64,000 nt of DNA, from contig JAIEPW010000044.1 of NCBI GenBank assembly GCA_019748195.1, positions 1 to 64,000 of the forward strand, in the 5' to 3' direction. Made by a program: the position numbers and the translations under genes. Position 1 is the stretch's first letter. The number at the start of each line of letters is the position of its first letter. Below, in pieces: positions 28,472 through 36,210 of the stretch. The stretch is from Bryobacteraceae bacterium. GTDB taxonomy: Bacteria > Acidobacteriota > Terriglobia > Bryobacterales > Bryobacteraceae. Under the pieces are notes generated by a model that was not told where the DNA came from, did no database searches, and saw nothing but the letters and a program-made list of their open reading frames with translations.

Positions 28472-29394
28472 TGGGAGAGCTGGCGGAGAAGGTTCGAGGC
28501 GGAGACATTCGCGCGCTGGCCCGGGCGGCAACGATGGTGGAAAACCGCAAGCCCGGCGCCGAGGAACTGCTGAAGGAGTTGTTCCCGCGGACGGGGCGGG
28601 CTCTGATCCTGGGGGTGACGGGCGCGCCGGGCGCGGGCAAGAGCACGTTCTGCGATCAACTGACGCGCACGCTGCGAGACGCGGGGAAGACGGTGGCGGT
28701 GATCGCGGTGGATCCCTCCAGCCCCTATACCGGCGGCGCGATTTTGGGCGATCGCATCCGGATGCAGCAGCATCACTCGGACGCGGGCGTCTTCATCCGG
28801 TCCATGGCGACGCGAGGGGCTTTGGGCGGGCTGGCGCGGGCGACCACGGATCTGGCGCTGCTGTTCGACGCCGCGGGGCGCGACGTGGTGCTGATCGAGA
28901 CGGTGGGCGTGGGGCAGGATGAAGTGGAGATCGCGCGGCTGGCGGACGTCACGCTGGTGGTGCTGGTGCCCGGCATGGGCGATGATGTGCAGGCGATCAA
29001 GGCCGGGATCATGGAAATCGGCGACGTGTTCGTGATCAACAAGAGCGATCAGCCGGGGGCGGACAAACTGGAGCGCGAGATCAAGGCGTACTTTTCGCTG
29101 TCGCACCGGCCGGACGGCTGGACGCCGCCGATCGTGAAGACGGTGGCGAGCGAGGGGCAGGGAATCGCGGAGGCGCTGGAAGCAGCGCGGCAGTACCAGG
29201 AAACGGGACTGGCGCGGGAGCGATCGGCGGAGCGGTGGAGCCTGCGGCTGCGCGAGATGCTGCGGGAGCGCCTGATCGAACGGCTGCCGGTGGCGGATTT
29301 CGCGGCGGCGGCGGCGGAAGTCGCGGAGCGGCGCCGCGATCCCTACGGAGTGGTGGAAGAATTTCTGGAGAAGATGACGCATGAGCGGGTTTGA
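28471..29394 (+). CDS. meaB: Methylmalonyl-CoA mutase-associated GTPase MeaB
   Basis: G3E-family GTPase (ArgK/MeaB) that protects and reloads the B12-dependent methylmalonyl-CoA mutase; 307 residues from ATG 28471, which shares one base with the dehydrogenase stop. The Walker A is GAPGAGKST. Further motifs are VDPSSPYTGGAILGDRIRM, the ETVGVGQDEVEIARLAD segment and NKSD. The C-terminal helical region mediates dimerisation in the family. The track ORF from 28237 reads through the previous gene out of frame. The mutase itself is not in the window. Its 3' end overlaps the epimerase gene by 14 bp. Confidence 0.93.
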   Translation: MGELAEKVRGGDIRALARAATMVENRKPGAEELLKELFPRTGRALILGVTGAPGAGKSTFCDQLTRTLRDAGKTVAVIAVDPSSPYTGGAILGDRIRMQQHHSDAGVFIRSMATRGALGGLARATTDLALLFDAAGRDVVLIETVGVGQDEVEIARLADVTLVVLVPGMGDDVQAIKAGIMEIGDVFVINKSDQPGADKLEREIKAYFSLSHRPDGWTPPIVKTVASEGQGIAEALEAARQYQETGLARERSAERWSLRLREMLRERLIERLPVADFAAAAAEVAERRRDPYGVVEEFLEKMTHERV

Positions 29395-29782
29395 GATCGA
29401 CCATCTCGGGATCGCGGTGAAGTCCATCGAGCAGGCGCTGAAGTTCTACGAGGGGCAGTTGGGCCTGACGACTTCGATGCGGGAAACGGTGGCGCAAGAG
29501 AAGGTGAACGTGGCGATGCTGCCGCTAAGCGGGCCGCGGATCGAGCTGCTGGAGGCGACCGAACCCGACTCCACGATCGCCAAGTTCATTGAGAAGCGGG
29601 GCGAGGGCCTGCATCACATCGCGGTGAAAGTGCCGGATCTGGAGGCGGCGGTGCGGCGTTTGAAGGAAAGCGGCGCGCGCCTGTTGAATGAGCCGCGCGA
29701 AGGCGCGGGCGGGCACATTTACGTGTTTGTGCATCCGGCGTCGACCGGCGGGGTGCTGCTGGAACTGATCCAAGGACATTAA
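29381..29782 (+). CDS. mce: Methylmalonyl-CoA epimerase
   Basis: VOC-fold enzyme that interconverts (2R)- and (2S)-methylmalonyl-CoA, 133 residues, the family's usual length. Metal ligands are the histidines of IDHLGIAVKS and GLHHIAVKV with the C-terminal LLELI glutamate; the PLSGPRIELLE strand is also typical. The start overlaps meaB by 14 bp, so translation is probably coupled. Together with meaB and the dehydrogenase it forms a propionyl/methylmalonyl-CoA module. The next gene follows after 9 bp. Confidence 0.93.
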   Translation: MSGFEIDHLGIAVKSIEQALKFYEGQLGLTTSMRETVAQEKVNVAMLPLSGPRIELLEATEPDSTIAKFIEKRGEGLHHIAVKVPDLEAAVRRLKESGARLLNEPREGAGGHIYVFVHPASTGGVLLELIQGH

Positions 29783-29791
29783 GGAGAGCAA

Positions 29792-30652
29792 TTGAAGGCG
29801 GAAATCGGAATCATCGGCGGCTCGGGCCTGTACTCGATGCCAGGCTTTGAAGCGCAGCAGGAAGTGGCGGTGGAGACGCCGTGGGGATCGCCGAGCGAAG
29901 TGTACGTGGTAGGCAAGCTGGCGGGGCGCGAGGTCGCGTTTCTGGCGCGGCACGGGCGGGGACATCGCTACTCGCCGAGCGAGCTGAACTTCCGGGCGAA
30001 CATTTTCGGCATGAAAAAGCTGGGCGTGGAGCGAATTCTTTCGTTGAGCGCGGTGGGCTCGCTGAAGGAGGAGCACAAGCCGGGCGATTTCGTGGTGATC
30101 GACCAGTTTATCGACCGGACGATGGGCAGGGCATCTACGTTTTTCGGCGAGGGACTTGTGGCGCACGTGAGCTTCGCGCATCCGGTATGCGAGGATCTGG
30201 CTGATGCCGCCTATGAAGCGTGCCGCGGCGCGGGCGTGACTGCGCGGCGGGGCGGGACCTACGTGTGCATGGAGGGTCCGGCGTTTTCGACGCTGGCGGA
30301 ATCGAAGCTGTACCGGAGCTGGGGCGCGGACGTGATCGGCATGACGAACCTGCAGGAGGCGAAGCTGGCGCGCGAAGCGGAGATCTGCTACACGACCGTG
30401 GCGATGGTGACGGATTACGACTGCTGGCATCCGGATCATGACGCGGTGACGGTGGATCAGATTGTGGCGGTGCTGACCAAGAACGCGGAAAACGCCGCGC
30501 GGGTGGTGGCGAACGCAGTGGCGGCGCTGCCGCCCGGGGCAGCTTGCAAGTGTCATGGCGCGCTGGCGGCGGCGATCCTCACCGATCGCACGCGCATTCC
30601 GGAGGCGACGAAGAAGAAGCTGGAGCCGATTGTTGGAAAGTATCTTTCCTAG
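29792..30652 (+). CDS. mtnP: S-methyl-5'-thioadenosine phosphorylase
   Basis: Purine-nucleoside-phosphorylase family enzyme that splits methylthioadenosine into adenine and methylthioribose-1-phosphate in methionine salvage; 286 residues. TTG 29792 has AAGGAGAGCA upstream. Motifs: GGSGLYSMPGFE (phosphate binding), RHGRGHRYSPSELNFRANI, CMEGPAFSTLAESKLYRSWGADVIGMTNLQEAKLA and TDYDCWH, all as in MtnP. It sits 9 bp after the epimerase gene and overlaps the next gene by 20 bp. It is therefore co-transcribed with the methylmalonyl module, though from a different pathway. Confidence 0.93.
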   Translation: MKAEIGIIGGSGLYSMPGFEAQQEVAVETPWGSPSEVYVVGKLAGREVAFLARHGRGHRYSPSELNFRANIFGMKKLGVERILSLSAVGSLKEEHKPGDFVVIDQFIDRTMGRASTFFGEGLVAHVSFAHPVCEDLADAAYEACRGAGVTARRGGTYVCMEGPAFSTLAESKLYRSWGADVIGMTNLQEAKLAREAEICYTTVAMVTDYDCWHPDHDAVTVDQIVAVLTKNAENAARVVANAVAALPPGAACKCHGALAAAILTDRTRIPEATKKKLEPIVGKYLS

Positions 30653-31799
30653 GCTGCTGGAGCGCTGCCTCGCGTTGGAGGAAGCGCCAGAGGAGTGGAT
30701 CGGCCGGGTGGTGGAGGAGGCGCGGACGCCGGAGGGCAGCCGCGCTTTTTTCGCGCGGGTGATCGAGCCGCTGGCCGATTCCTTCGATCCGGGTCTGGCG
30801 GGCGTGTATCAACGGATGTTCAGGCGGGTGATCGCGCGGGTGGCTCCGGGCGCGGCGCTGCGGGAGCCGTCACCGCCGCCGGAGGTTCCGGGTGAAGCGC
30901 GACGGGTGTTCGTGCTCTCGCGGGTGACCTTGGGCGCGGACGTGGCGATCACCAGCGTGATTCTCGACGGGGCGAAGAAGAGGTTTCCGGAAGCGGAAAT
31001 CCGCCTGGTGGGCGGACGCAAGAGCGCCGAGATGTTCGCCGCCGATCCGCGGATTCAGTTTCTGGAGGCTCCGTACCAGCGGACGGGATTGCTGGAGGAC
31101 CGGCTGGCGGCATCGTTCCAGTTGCGCGAGATGGTGGATCAGCCGGGGAGCATCGTGATCGATCCGGATTCGCGTCTGACGCAGTTGGGGTTGATTCCGG
31201 TCTGCGGGCCGGAGCGGTATTTTCATTTCGAGAGCCGGAGCGCGCCGGGATCGCAGCCGCTGTCGGTGCTGGCCGCGGAGTGGTTCGCGGGAGTGTTCGG
31301 GGTTTCGGGGGCGCGGGCCTTTGTCGCGCCGGTGCCCTCGACGGACCGGCCCGACGTGACGGTGAGCCTGGGTGTGGGCGAGAATCCGGCGAAGGGACTG
31401 GGGCCGGAGTTCGAGCGCGCGATGCTGGAGCTGCTGGAAGGGTCCGCTGTGCTGATCGACGAAGGCGCGGGCGGGGAGGAGGCGGATCGCGCGCGGCGGG
31501 CGATGCTGCCGGGAATGCGGACGTTTCGCGGATCGTTCGCCGATTTCGCGGCGCGGATCGCGAACAGCCGGTTGTACGTGGGTTACGACTCGGCGGGGCA
31601 ACACGCGGCGGCGGCATGCGGCGTTCCGCTGATCACGGTGTTTCAGGGGTTCCCCAACGAGAAGTTCCTGGAGCGGTGGCGTCCATCGGGGCCGGGTGCG
31701 GTGACGGTGGTGCGCGGGGACGCGCCGGATGTGTTGGGAGAAGTGCGATCCGCGATGGCGCGTTATCTCTCGGCTTCGACCAGCACCTCGCCGCAATAG
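30633..31799 (+). CDS. Glycosyltransferase family 9-like (heptosyltransferase-like) protein
   Basis: 388 residues, taking TTG 30633 inside the end of mtnP as start; the 30555 start in the track lies fully within mtnP. After a helical N-terminal region of about 80 residues, the core resembles GT9/ADP-heptosyltransferases: a first Rossmann-like half (RVFVLSRVTLGADVAITSVILDGAKKRFPEAEIRLVGG) and a donor-binding half with YVGYDSAGQHAAAACGVPLITVF, the GT9-like D-S-x-x-x-H pattern. The likely role is lipopolysaccharide or other surface glycan assembly, but acceptor and donor are unknown. Its 3' end overlaps the convergent methyltransferase gene by 37 bp. Confidence 0.72.
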   Translation: MESIFPRLLERCLALEEAPEEWIGRVVEEARTPEGSRAFFARVIEPLADSFDPGLAGVYQRMFRRVIARVAPGAALREPSPPPEVPGEARRVFVLSRVTLGADVAITSVILDGAKKRFPEAEIRLVGGRKSAEMFAADPRIQFLEAPYQRTGLLEDRLAASFQLREMVDQPGSIVIDPDSRLTQLGLIPVCGPERYFHFESRSAPGSQPLSVLAAEWFAGVFGVSGARAFVAPVPSTDRPDVTVSLGVGENPAKGLGPEFERAMLELLEGSAVLIDEGAGGEEADRARRAMLPGMRTFRGSFADFAARIANSRLYVGYDSAGQHAAAACGVPLITVFQGFPNEKFLERWRPSGPGAVTVVRGDAPDVLGEVRSAMARYLSASTSTSPQ

Positions 31800-32578
31800 C
31801 GGCGGAGGCCGGGGAACGCGCCCAGGAGCGCGTCATCCGCCGATTCGAGGATACGCAGGAGGCGGCCAATCAGCGGGTTTTCCAAGCGGCCGCGAAACAG
31901 CCGCTTGGCCATGGCAAGGAAATTCAGCGGGTAAACCTCGACGCGGGCGAAGCGGCCGCGCAGGAGGTCAATTTCGGCGTCGCCCAGCAGGATGTCCTCG
32001 CCCTGTTCCTCGGCTTGTCCGCCGAGCTTCCAGCGCAGGCGGCGGGCGGCGTTCAGCAGGGGGTTGTTGCCGTAGGTTTCGGCCAGGATGAGACGGCCGC
32101 CGGGGCGGATGACGCGAACCAATTCGTCCAGCGCGCCGGGGTATTTGAGGGTGTGGTGGAGGGCGGCGTTGGCGTAGACGAGGTCGAACTCGCCGTCCGG
32201 GAAGCAGGAGAGGTCGCTGGCGTCGCGCGCGCAGCCGCGAACTTCCACCGAGGACGCCGCGGCGCGGCGGAGGCAAAGCTCGATGGCGACGGGGGAGAGG
32301 TCGAGGAAGGTTACGCGCGCACCCTCGCCGGCCATCACCAGGCCCCATTCGCCGGGACCGCAGCCGTAATCGAGCACGTTCCCGCGCGCGAGCGGAAGCT
32401 GGAGGAGGCGGTTGAGGACGGCTTCGTAGAGCTTGCGGCGCTCATGGATCGGATGGGCGGGGTTGTTCAGATCGCGGAGCAGGGAAGCGCGATCGCAGCG
32501 CAAGGCGTGGTCCGGCAGGTCTAGAAACTGGCGGTAGTGACTGTCGTAGAACCGTTGCTCCTGCGCCGCGGTGATCAC
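31763..32578 (-). CDS. Class I SAM-dependent methyltransferase
   Basis: 271-residue methyltransferase from GTG 32578, which shares one base with the fabG stop codon; the track ORF starting at 33259 is a shadow of fabG fused in frame. The SAM-binding motif I is VLDYGCGPGEWGL, followed by a motif II/III region (DASDLSCFPDGEFDLVYANAALHHTLKYP) and post-motif RPGGRLILAETYG. The N-terminus EQRFYDSHYRQF is common in lipid, quinone or polyketide methyltransferases. Coupling to fabG suggests a lipid or aliphatic substrate, by inference only. Confidence 0.85.
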   Translation of the reverse strand: MITAAQEQRFYDSHYRQFLDLPDHALRCDRASLLRDLNNPAHPIHERRKLYEAVLNRLLQLPLARGNVLDYGCGPGEWGLVMAGEGARVTFLDLSPVAIELCLRRAAASSVEVRGCARDASDLSCFPDGEFDLVYANAALHHTLKYPGALDELVRVIRPGGRLILAETYGNNPLLNAARRLRWKLGGQAEEQGEDILLGDAEIDLLRGRFARVEVYPLNFLAMAKRLFRGRLENPLIGRLLRILESADDALLGAFPGLRRYCGEVLVEAER

Positions 32579-33324
32579 TACATGTACAGGCCGCCGTTCA
32601 CGTTCAGGACGTGACCGGTGATGTAGGCCGCTTCCTCGCTGGCCAGGAATCGAACGGCCGCGGCGACATCCTCGGGGGCGCCGAAGCGCTTCAGCGGGAT
32701 GTGGCCGAGCATGTTTTCCTTCACTTCGGCGGAGAGCACGGCGGTCATGTCGGTTTCGATGAAGCCGGGCGCGACGGCGTTCACGGTGATGGAGCGTGAG
32801 GCCATCTCCTGCGCGAGCGCCTTGGTGAGGCCGATGAGGCCGGCCTTGGAGGCGACATAGTTGGCCTGGCCGGGGTTGCCCATTTCGCCGACCACGGAGG
32901 AGATATTGATGATGCGGCCCCAACGCTCCTTCATCATGCCGTGCAGGACCTGCTGGCAGGCGAAGAACGCGCCGCCGAGGTTGGTGTCGAGCACGGACTG
33001 CCAGTCCTCGCGCTTCATGCGCAGCGCCAGGCCGTCCTTGGTAATGGCGGCGTTGTTGACCAGGATGTCGATACGGCCGAATTCCTTGCTGGTTTTCTGG
33101 ATGGCCGCCTGCACGGATTCCTGGGAGGACAAGTCGATCGGGGTGACGAAGGATTGGCGGCCGAGGCCGCGGATCTCCTGCGCAAGCTGCTGGAGCTGGC
33201 TCTCGTTGCGGGCGGCGACGGCGACGTTCGCGCCGGCCCGGGCCAGGGCCAGGGCGCACGCGCGGCCGATGCCGCGGCTCGCGCCCGTAACAAAAGCAAT
33301 CCGTCCTGTCATAAGATCATCCAC
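32578..33324 (-). CDS. fabG: 3-oxoacyl-[ACP] reductase (SDR family)
   Basis: 248-residue classical short-chain dehydrogenase/reductase. The cofactor site is TGASRGIGRA, NNAAITKDGLALRMK matches FabG closely, and the catalytic Ser-Tyr-Lys set is ISSVVGEMGNPGQANYVASK. The C-terminus ITGHVLNVNGGLYM is the FabG ending. It reduces 3-oxoacyl-ACP with NADPH in fatty-acid elongation. ATG 33324 or the internal ATG at 33312 (MTGRIAFVTG) could be the start. It is not in a fab cluster here. The coupled downstream methyltransferase leaves room for a specialised lipid role. Confidence 0.9.
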   Translation of the reverse strand: MDDLMTGRIAFVTGASRGIGRACALALARAGANVAVAARNESQLQQLAQEIRGLGRQSFVTPIDLSSQESVQAAIQKTSKEFGRIDILVNNAAITKDGLALRMKREDWQSVLDTNLGGAFFACQQVLHGMMKERWGRIINISSVVGEMGNPGQANYVASKAGLIGLTKALAQEMASRSITVNAVAPGFIETDMTAVLSAEVKENMLGHIPLKRFGAPEDVAAAVRFLASEEAAYITGHVLNVNGGLYM

Positions 33325-33353
33325 AATGGTAGAACGGAAGTTCGACCATTCGC

Positions 33354-34805
33354 ATGGCCTATACCGACCTTCGCGAGTTCATCAAGACTCTCGAAAAAGA
33401 AAACGAATTGAAGCGGATCTCGCTTGAGGTGGATCCGCGTTTGGAAATCACCGAGTTCGCCGACCGGTCCGTGAAGACGGGGGGGCCGGCGCTGCTCTTT
33501 GAGAACCCCAAGGGATCCCGGATGCCGGTGCTGGTGAACGCGTTCGCCAGCATGAAGAGGATGGAACTGGCGATGCAGGTGGACTCGCTGGAGCTCATCG
33601 CCGCGCGCATTTCCGAGTATCTGCAGATGAGGATGCCGGAAGGGTTCCTGAACAAGCTGAAGATGCTGCCGATTCTGGCGGAAGTGGGCGCGTTTTTCCC
33701 CAAGATCGTGAAGGACGGCCCGTGCAAGGAGGTGATCCGCAAGGACAACTTCTCGCTGAAGGAGCTGCCGGTGCTGCATTGCTGGCCGCAGGACGGCGGA
33801 CCGTTCATCACGCTGCCGATGGTGTTCTCGAAGAATCCGGAGACCGGCAAGCGGAACTGCGGCATGTACCGGATGCAGGTTTATGACGATCGCACGACGG
33901 GGATGCACTGGCAGACGCACAAGCAGGGCGCCGAGCATTACCGGCGGCTTCTGAAGGAAGGGAAAGCGAAGCGGATGGAGGTGGCGGTGGCGATCGGCTG
34001 CGATCCGGCGTCGATGTACTCGGCGATCTTGCCGCTGCCGCCCGATCTGGACGAGATGATGATCGCGGGGTTCCTGCGGTCAAAGCCGGTGGAGATGGTG
34101 AAGTGCGAGACCAATGATGTGGAGGTCCCGGCGAACGCGGAAATCGTGCTGGAAGGCTATGTGGAGCTGGGTGAGCTGAAGACGGAAGGCCCGTTCGGAG
34201 ATCACACCGGGTTCTATTCGCTGGAAGACGAGTATCCGGTGTTTCATGTGGAGTGCATCACGCATCGCAAGAATCCGATTTACGCGACGACCATCGTGGG
34301 TCCGCCGCCGATGGAGGATTTCTACATGGGCAAGGCGGTGGAGCGCATCTTCCTGCCGCTGATGCGGATGCAGTTGCCCGAGATCCGCGACATCTGCATG
34401 CCGCCGGAAGGGGTGTTTCACAACCTGATTCTGGTTTCCATCCGCAAGTCCTACCCGCTGCACGCGCGCAAGGTGATGCACGCGATCTGGGGGCTGGGCC
34501 AGGCCATGTTCTCGAAGGTGATCGTGGTGGTGGACGAGGATGTGGACGTGCAGAATGTGAGCGAGGTGGCCTGGAAGGCGTTGAACAACATCGATCCGCA
34601 GCGGGACATCGAGTTTGTGATGGGTCCGGTGGATTCGCTGGATCACGCGAGCCGGCTGCCGAACTTCGGATCGAAGATGGGCGTGGACGCGACGCGCAAG
34701 TGGAAGGAAGAGGGGTTCGTGCGTCCCTGGCCGGACGTGATCCGGATGCCGCAGGACGTGAAATCGCGGGTGGACGTGCTGTGGAAGAAGGCCGGGCTAA
34801 AATAG
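33354..34805 (+). CDS. ubiD: UbiD family (prenylated-FMN) decarboxylase
   Basis: 483-residue decarboxylase of the UbiD family, which uses prenylated FMN made by UbiX to decarboxylate aromatic or alpha,beta-unsaturated acids. Typical segments are LPVLHCWPQDGGPFITLPMVF, the RMQVYDDRTTGMHWQTHK region, and the active-site stretch EGPFGDHTGFYS carrying the conserved Glu-Arg-Glu network. Because Acidobacteriota use menaquinone, a menaquinone-futalosine or aromatic-acid role is as likely as ubiquinone synthesis. It is divergent from fabG with only 29 bp between starts and 4 bp ahead of gltS. Confidence 0.9.
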   Translation: MAYTDLREFIKTLEKENELKRISLEVDPRLEITEFADRSVKTGGPALLFENPKGSRMPVLVNAFASMKRMELAMQVDSLELIAARISEYLQMRMPEGFLNKLKMLPILAEVGAFFPKIVKDGPCKEVIRKDNFSLKELPVLHCWPQDGGPFITLPMVFSKNPETGKRNCGMYRMQVYDDRTTGMHWQTHKQGAEHYRRLLKEGKAKRMEVAVAIGCDPASMYSAILPLPPDLDEMMIAGFLRSKPVEMVKCETNDVEVPANAEIVLEGYVELGELKTEGPFGDHTGFYSLEDEYPVFHVECITHRKNPIYATTIVGPPPMEDFYMGKAVERIFLPLMRMQLPEIRDICMPPEGVFHNLILVSIRKSYPLHARKVMHAIWGLGQAMFSKVIVVVDEDVDVQNVSEVAWKALNNIDPQRDIEFVMGPVDSLDHASRLPNFGSKMGVDATRKWKEEGFVRPWPDVIRMPQDVKSRVDVLWKKAGLK

Positions 34806-34809
34806 CCCG

Positions 34810-35985
34810 ATGGTCCCCACCTGGAAGTTGAGCGCCGTGCAGGTCCTGGCGCTGTCGGCCGCGGGGGTGGCGATGGGCGCCTGGGTGCAGCGGCGGATTC
34901 CGGTGCTGGGCCGCCTGAACATTCCCGGACCGGTGATCGGGGGGCTGCTGTACGCGTTGGCGGCGCTGCTGCTTCGGGATCGCGTTCTAAATTTCGACAT
35001 GGACGCGAGCCTGCGGGACCTGCTGATCCTGGCGTTTTTCACCACGGTGGGCTGGAATGCGCGAATCAGCCTGCTGCGGGCCGGCGGGAGCGCGGTATTG
35101 CTGGTGCTGGTGGCGGCGCTGCTGGGCGCGCTGGCGCAGGGTGTGCTGGGCATCGCGCTGGCGAAGGTCCTATCGGTGAATCCGCTGCTGGGCGTGCTGA
35201 CGGGACCGGTGACCCTTGCCGGAGGTCCCGCGACGGCGATCGCCTTCGGGCGGACGTTCGAGCAGATGGGATTGGAAAACGCGGTGACCATCGGCGCCGC
35301 GTCGGCGATTTTCGGCATCGTATGCGGGGGATTGCTGGGAGGGCCGCTGGGCGGCTGGCTGATCCGGCGTCATCAGCTCTACTCCTCGGCGGCGGCAGCG
35401 CAGGGAGGGGGAGGTCCGGCGGCGGGCGGGACGGGTCTCCTGATGCCGGCCATTCTGGCGATCGCCGTTTCCATGGGAATCGGTTCGATTCTAAGCGCGG
35501 GGATCGAGAGCATGGGGATCACGCTGCCGGCCTATATCGGCGCGATGATCGTCGCTGCCGTATTCGCGAACCTGGATGAGAAGTTCGGCTGGCCGGGGAT
35601 CGCGCCGGCTCGCGTGAGCGAAGCGGGGGGCGTGGCGCTGTCGCTGTTTATCGTGATGGCGCTGCTGACGCTGCGGCTGTGGGAACTGCAGACGCTGGCC
35701 GGACCGCTGCTGGTGATGCTTGCGGCCCAGGCGCCATTGACGCTGTTGTTGGCCTGGGGGACGTTCCGGCTGATGCGCGGCGGATATGAAGGCGCGGTGA
35801 TCGCGTCCGGTTACACCGGGTTCATGCTGGGGATCACGGCCAACGCGCTGGCGTGCATGGGGGAGCTCCAGTCCAAGTATGGGCCGGCGCCGAAGGCGTT
35901 TCTAACGGTCCCGATTGTTGGCGCGTTCCTGGTGGATTTCACGAACGCGCTGGTGATTACGGTATTGGCGAACCTGCTAAAATAG
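34810..35985 (+). CDS. gltS: Sodium/glutamate symporter GltS-like
   Basis: 391-residue integral membrane transporter with about ten to twelve hydrophobic segments. The GltS/ESS family signatures are visible: LNIPGPVIGGLLYAL near the N-terminus, LLGVLTGPVTLAGGPATAIAFG in the first repeat, and the matching second-repeat region MLGITANALACMGEL. It should import glutamate with sodium. It follows ubiD by 4 bp, and its stop codon overlaps the likely -10 of the tRNA-His promoter. Confidence 0.88.
   Translation: MVPTWKLSAVQVLALSAAGVAMGAWVQRRIPVLGRLNIPGPVIGGLLYALAALLLRDRVLNFDMDASLRDLLILAFFTTVGWNARISLLRAGGSAVLLVLVAALLGALAQGVLGIALAKVLSVNPLLGVLTGPVTLAGGPATAIAFGRTFEQMGLENAVTIGAASAIFGIVCGGLLGGPLGGWLIRRHQLYSSAAAAQGGGGPAAGGTGLLMPAILAIAVSMGIGSILSAGIESMGITLPAYIGAMIVAAVFANLDEKFGWPGIAPARVSEAGGVALSLFIVMALLTLRLWELQTLAGPLLVMLAAQAPLTLLLAWGTFRLMRGGYEGAVIASGYTGFMLGITANALACMGELQSKYGPAPKAFLTVPIVGAFLVDFTNALVITVLANLLK
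35978..35983 (+). promoter_or_regulatory. Likely -10 box of tRNA-His
   Basis: TAAAAT, 5 of 6 to consensus, 17 bp before the mature tRNA and overlapping the gltS stop region. No clear -35 hexamer is visible at the right distance. Confidence 0.4.
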
Positions 35986-35999
35986 GGATGTCCCAACGT

Positions 36000-36076
36000 G
36001 GCGGCCATAGCTCAGCCGGTAGAGCGCTGGATTGTGGTTCCAGATGTCACGGGTTCGAACCCCGTTGGCCGCCCCA
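36000..36076 (+). tRNA. tRNA-His (GTG anticodon)
   Basis: Complete cloverleaf: acceptor GCGGCCA/TGGCCGC (36001-36007, 36066-36072), D-arm GCTC...GAGC, anticodon arm CTGGA-TTGTGGT-TCCAG with anticodon GTG, T-arm ACGGG-TTCGAAC-CCCGT, and encoded CCA at 36074-36076. G at 36000 and discriminator C at 36073 match the extra G-1:C73 pair unique to histidine tRNAs. Confidence 0.97.
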
Positions 36077-36080
36077 ACTT
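36057..36080 (+). repeat. 24-bp direct repeat, copy 1 (tRNA-His 3' end)
   Basis: GAACCCCGTTGGCCGCCCCA plus ACTT, covering the T-arm, acceptor 3' strand and CCA of tRNA-His. It is repeated exactly at 36178-36201. The geometry is that of an attachment site for an integrase that recombines at tRNA 3' ends. Confidence 0.85.
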
Positions 36081-36177
36081 AACCTGTTGATTCTGTTGAG
36101 CTTGCGTTCCGTGTACGAACCGTTGTCCGAATCAGGTGTGACTTGATAGGCTTCGTCGGCCATGATGAAACTCTTCT

Positions 36178-36201
36178 GAACCCCGTTGGCCGCCCCAACT
36201 T
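36178..36201 (+). repeat. 24-bp direct repeat, copy 2 (att-like tRNA-His remnant)
   Basis: Exact copy of 36057-36080, 97 bp downstream, outside any gene and 9 bp before the stop of the minus-strand propeller gene. The sequence between the copies holds no integrase and no convincing ORF. It may be the scar of an element that was lost or shrank. Confidence 0.8.
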
Positions 36202-36210
36202 TTCCGGCCG

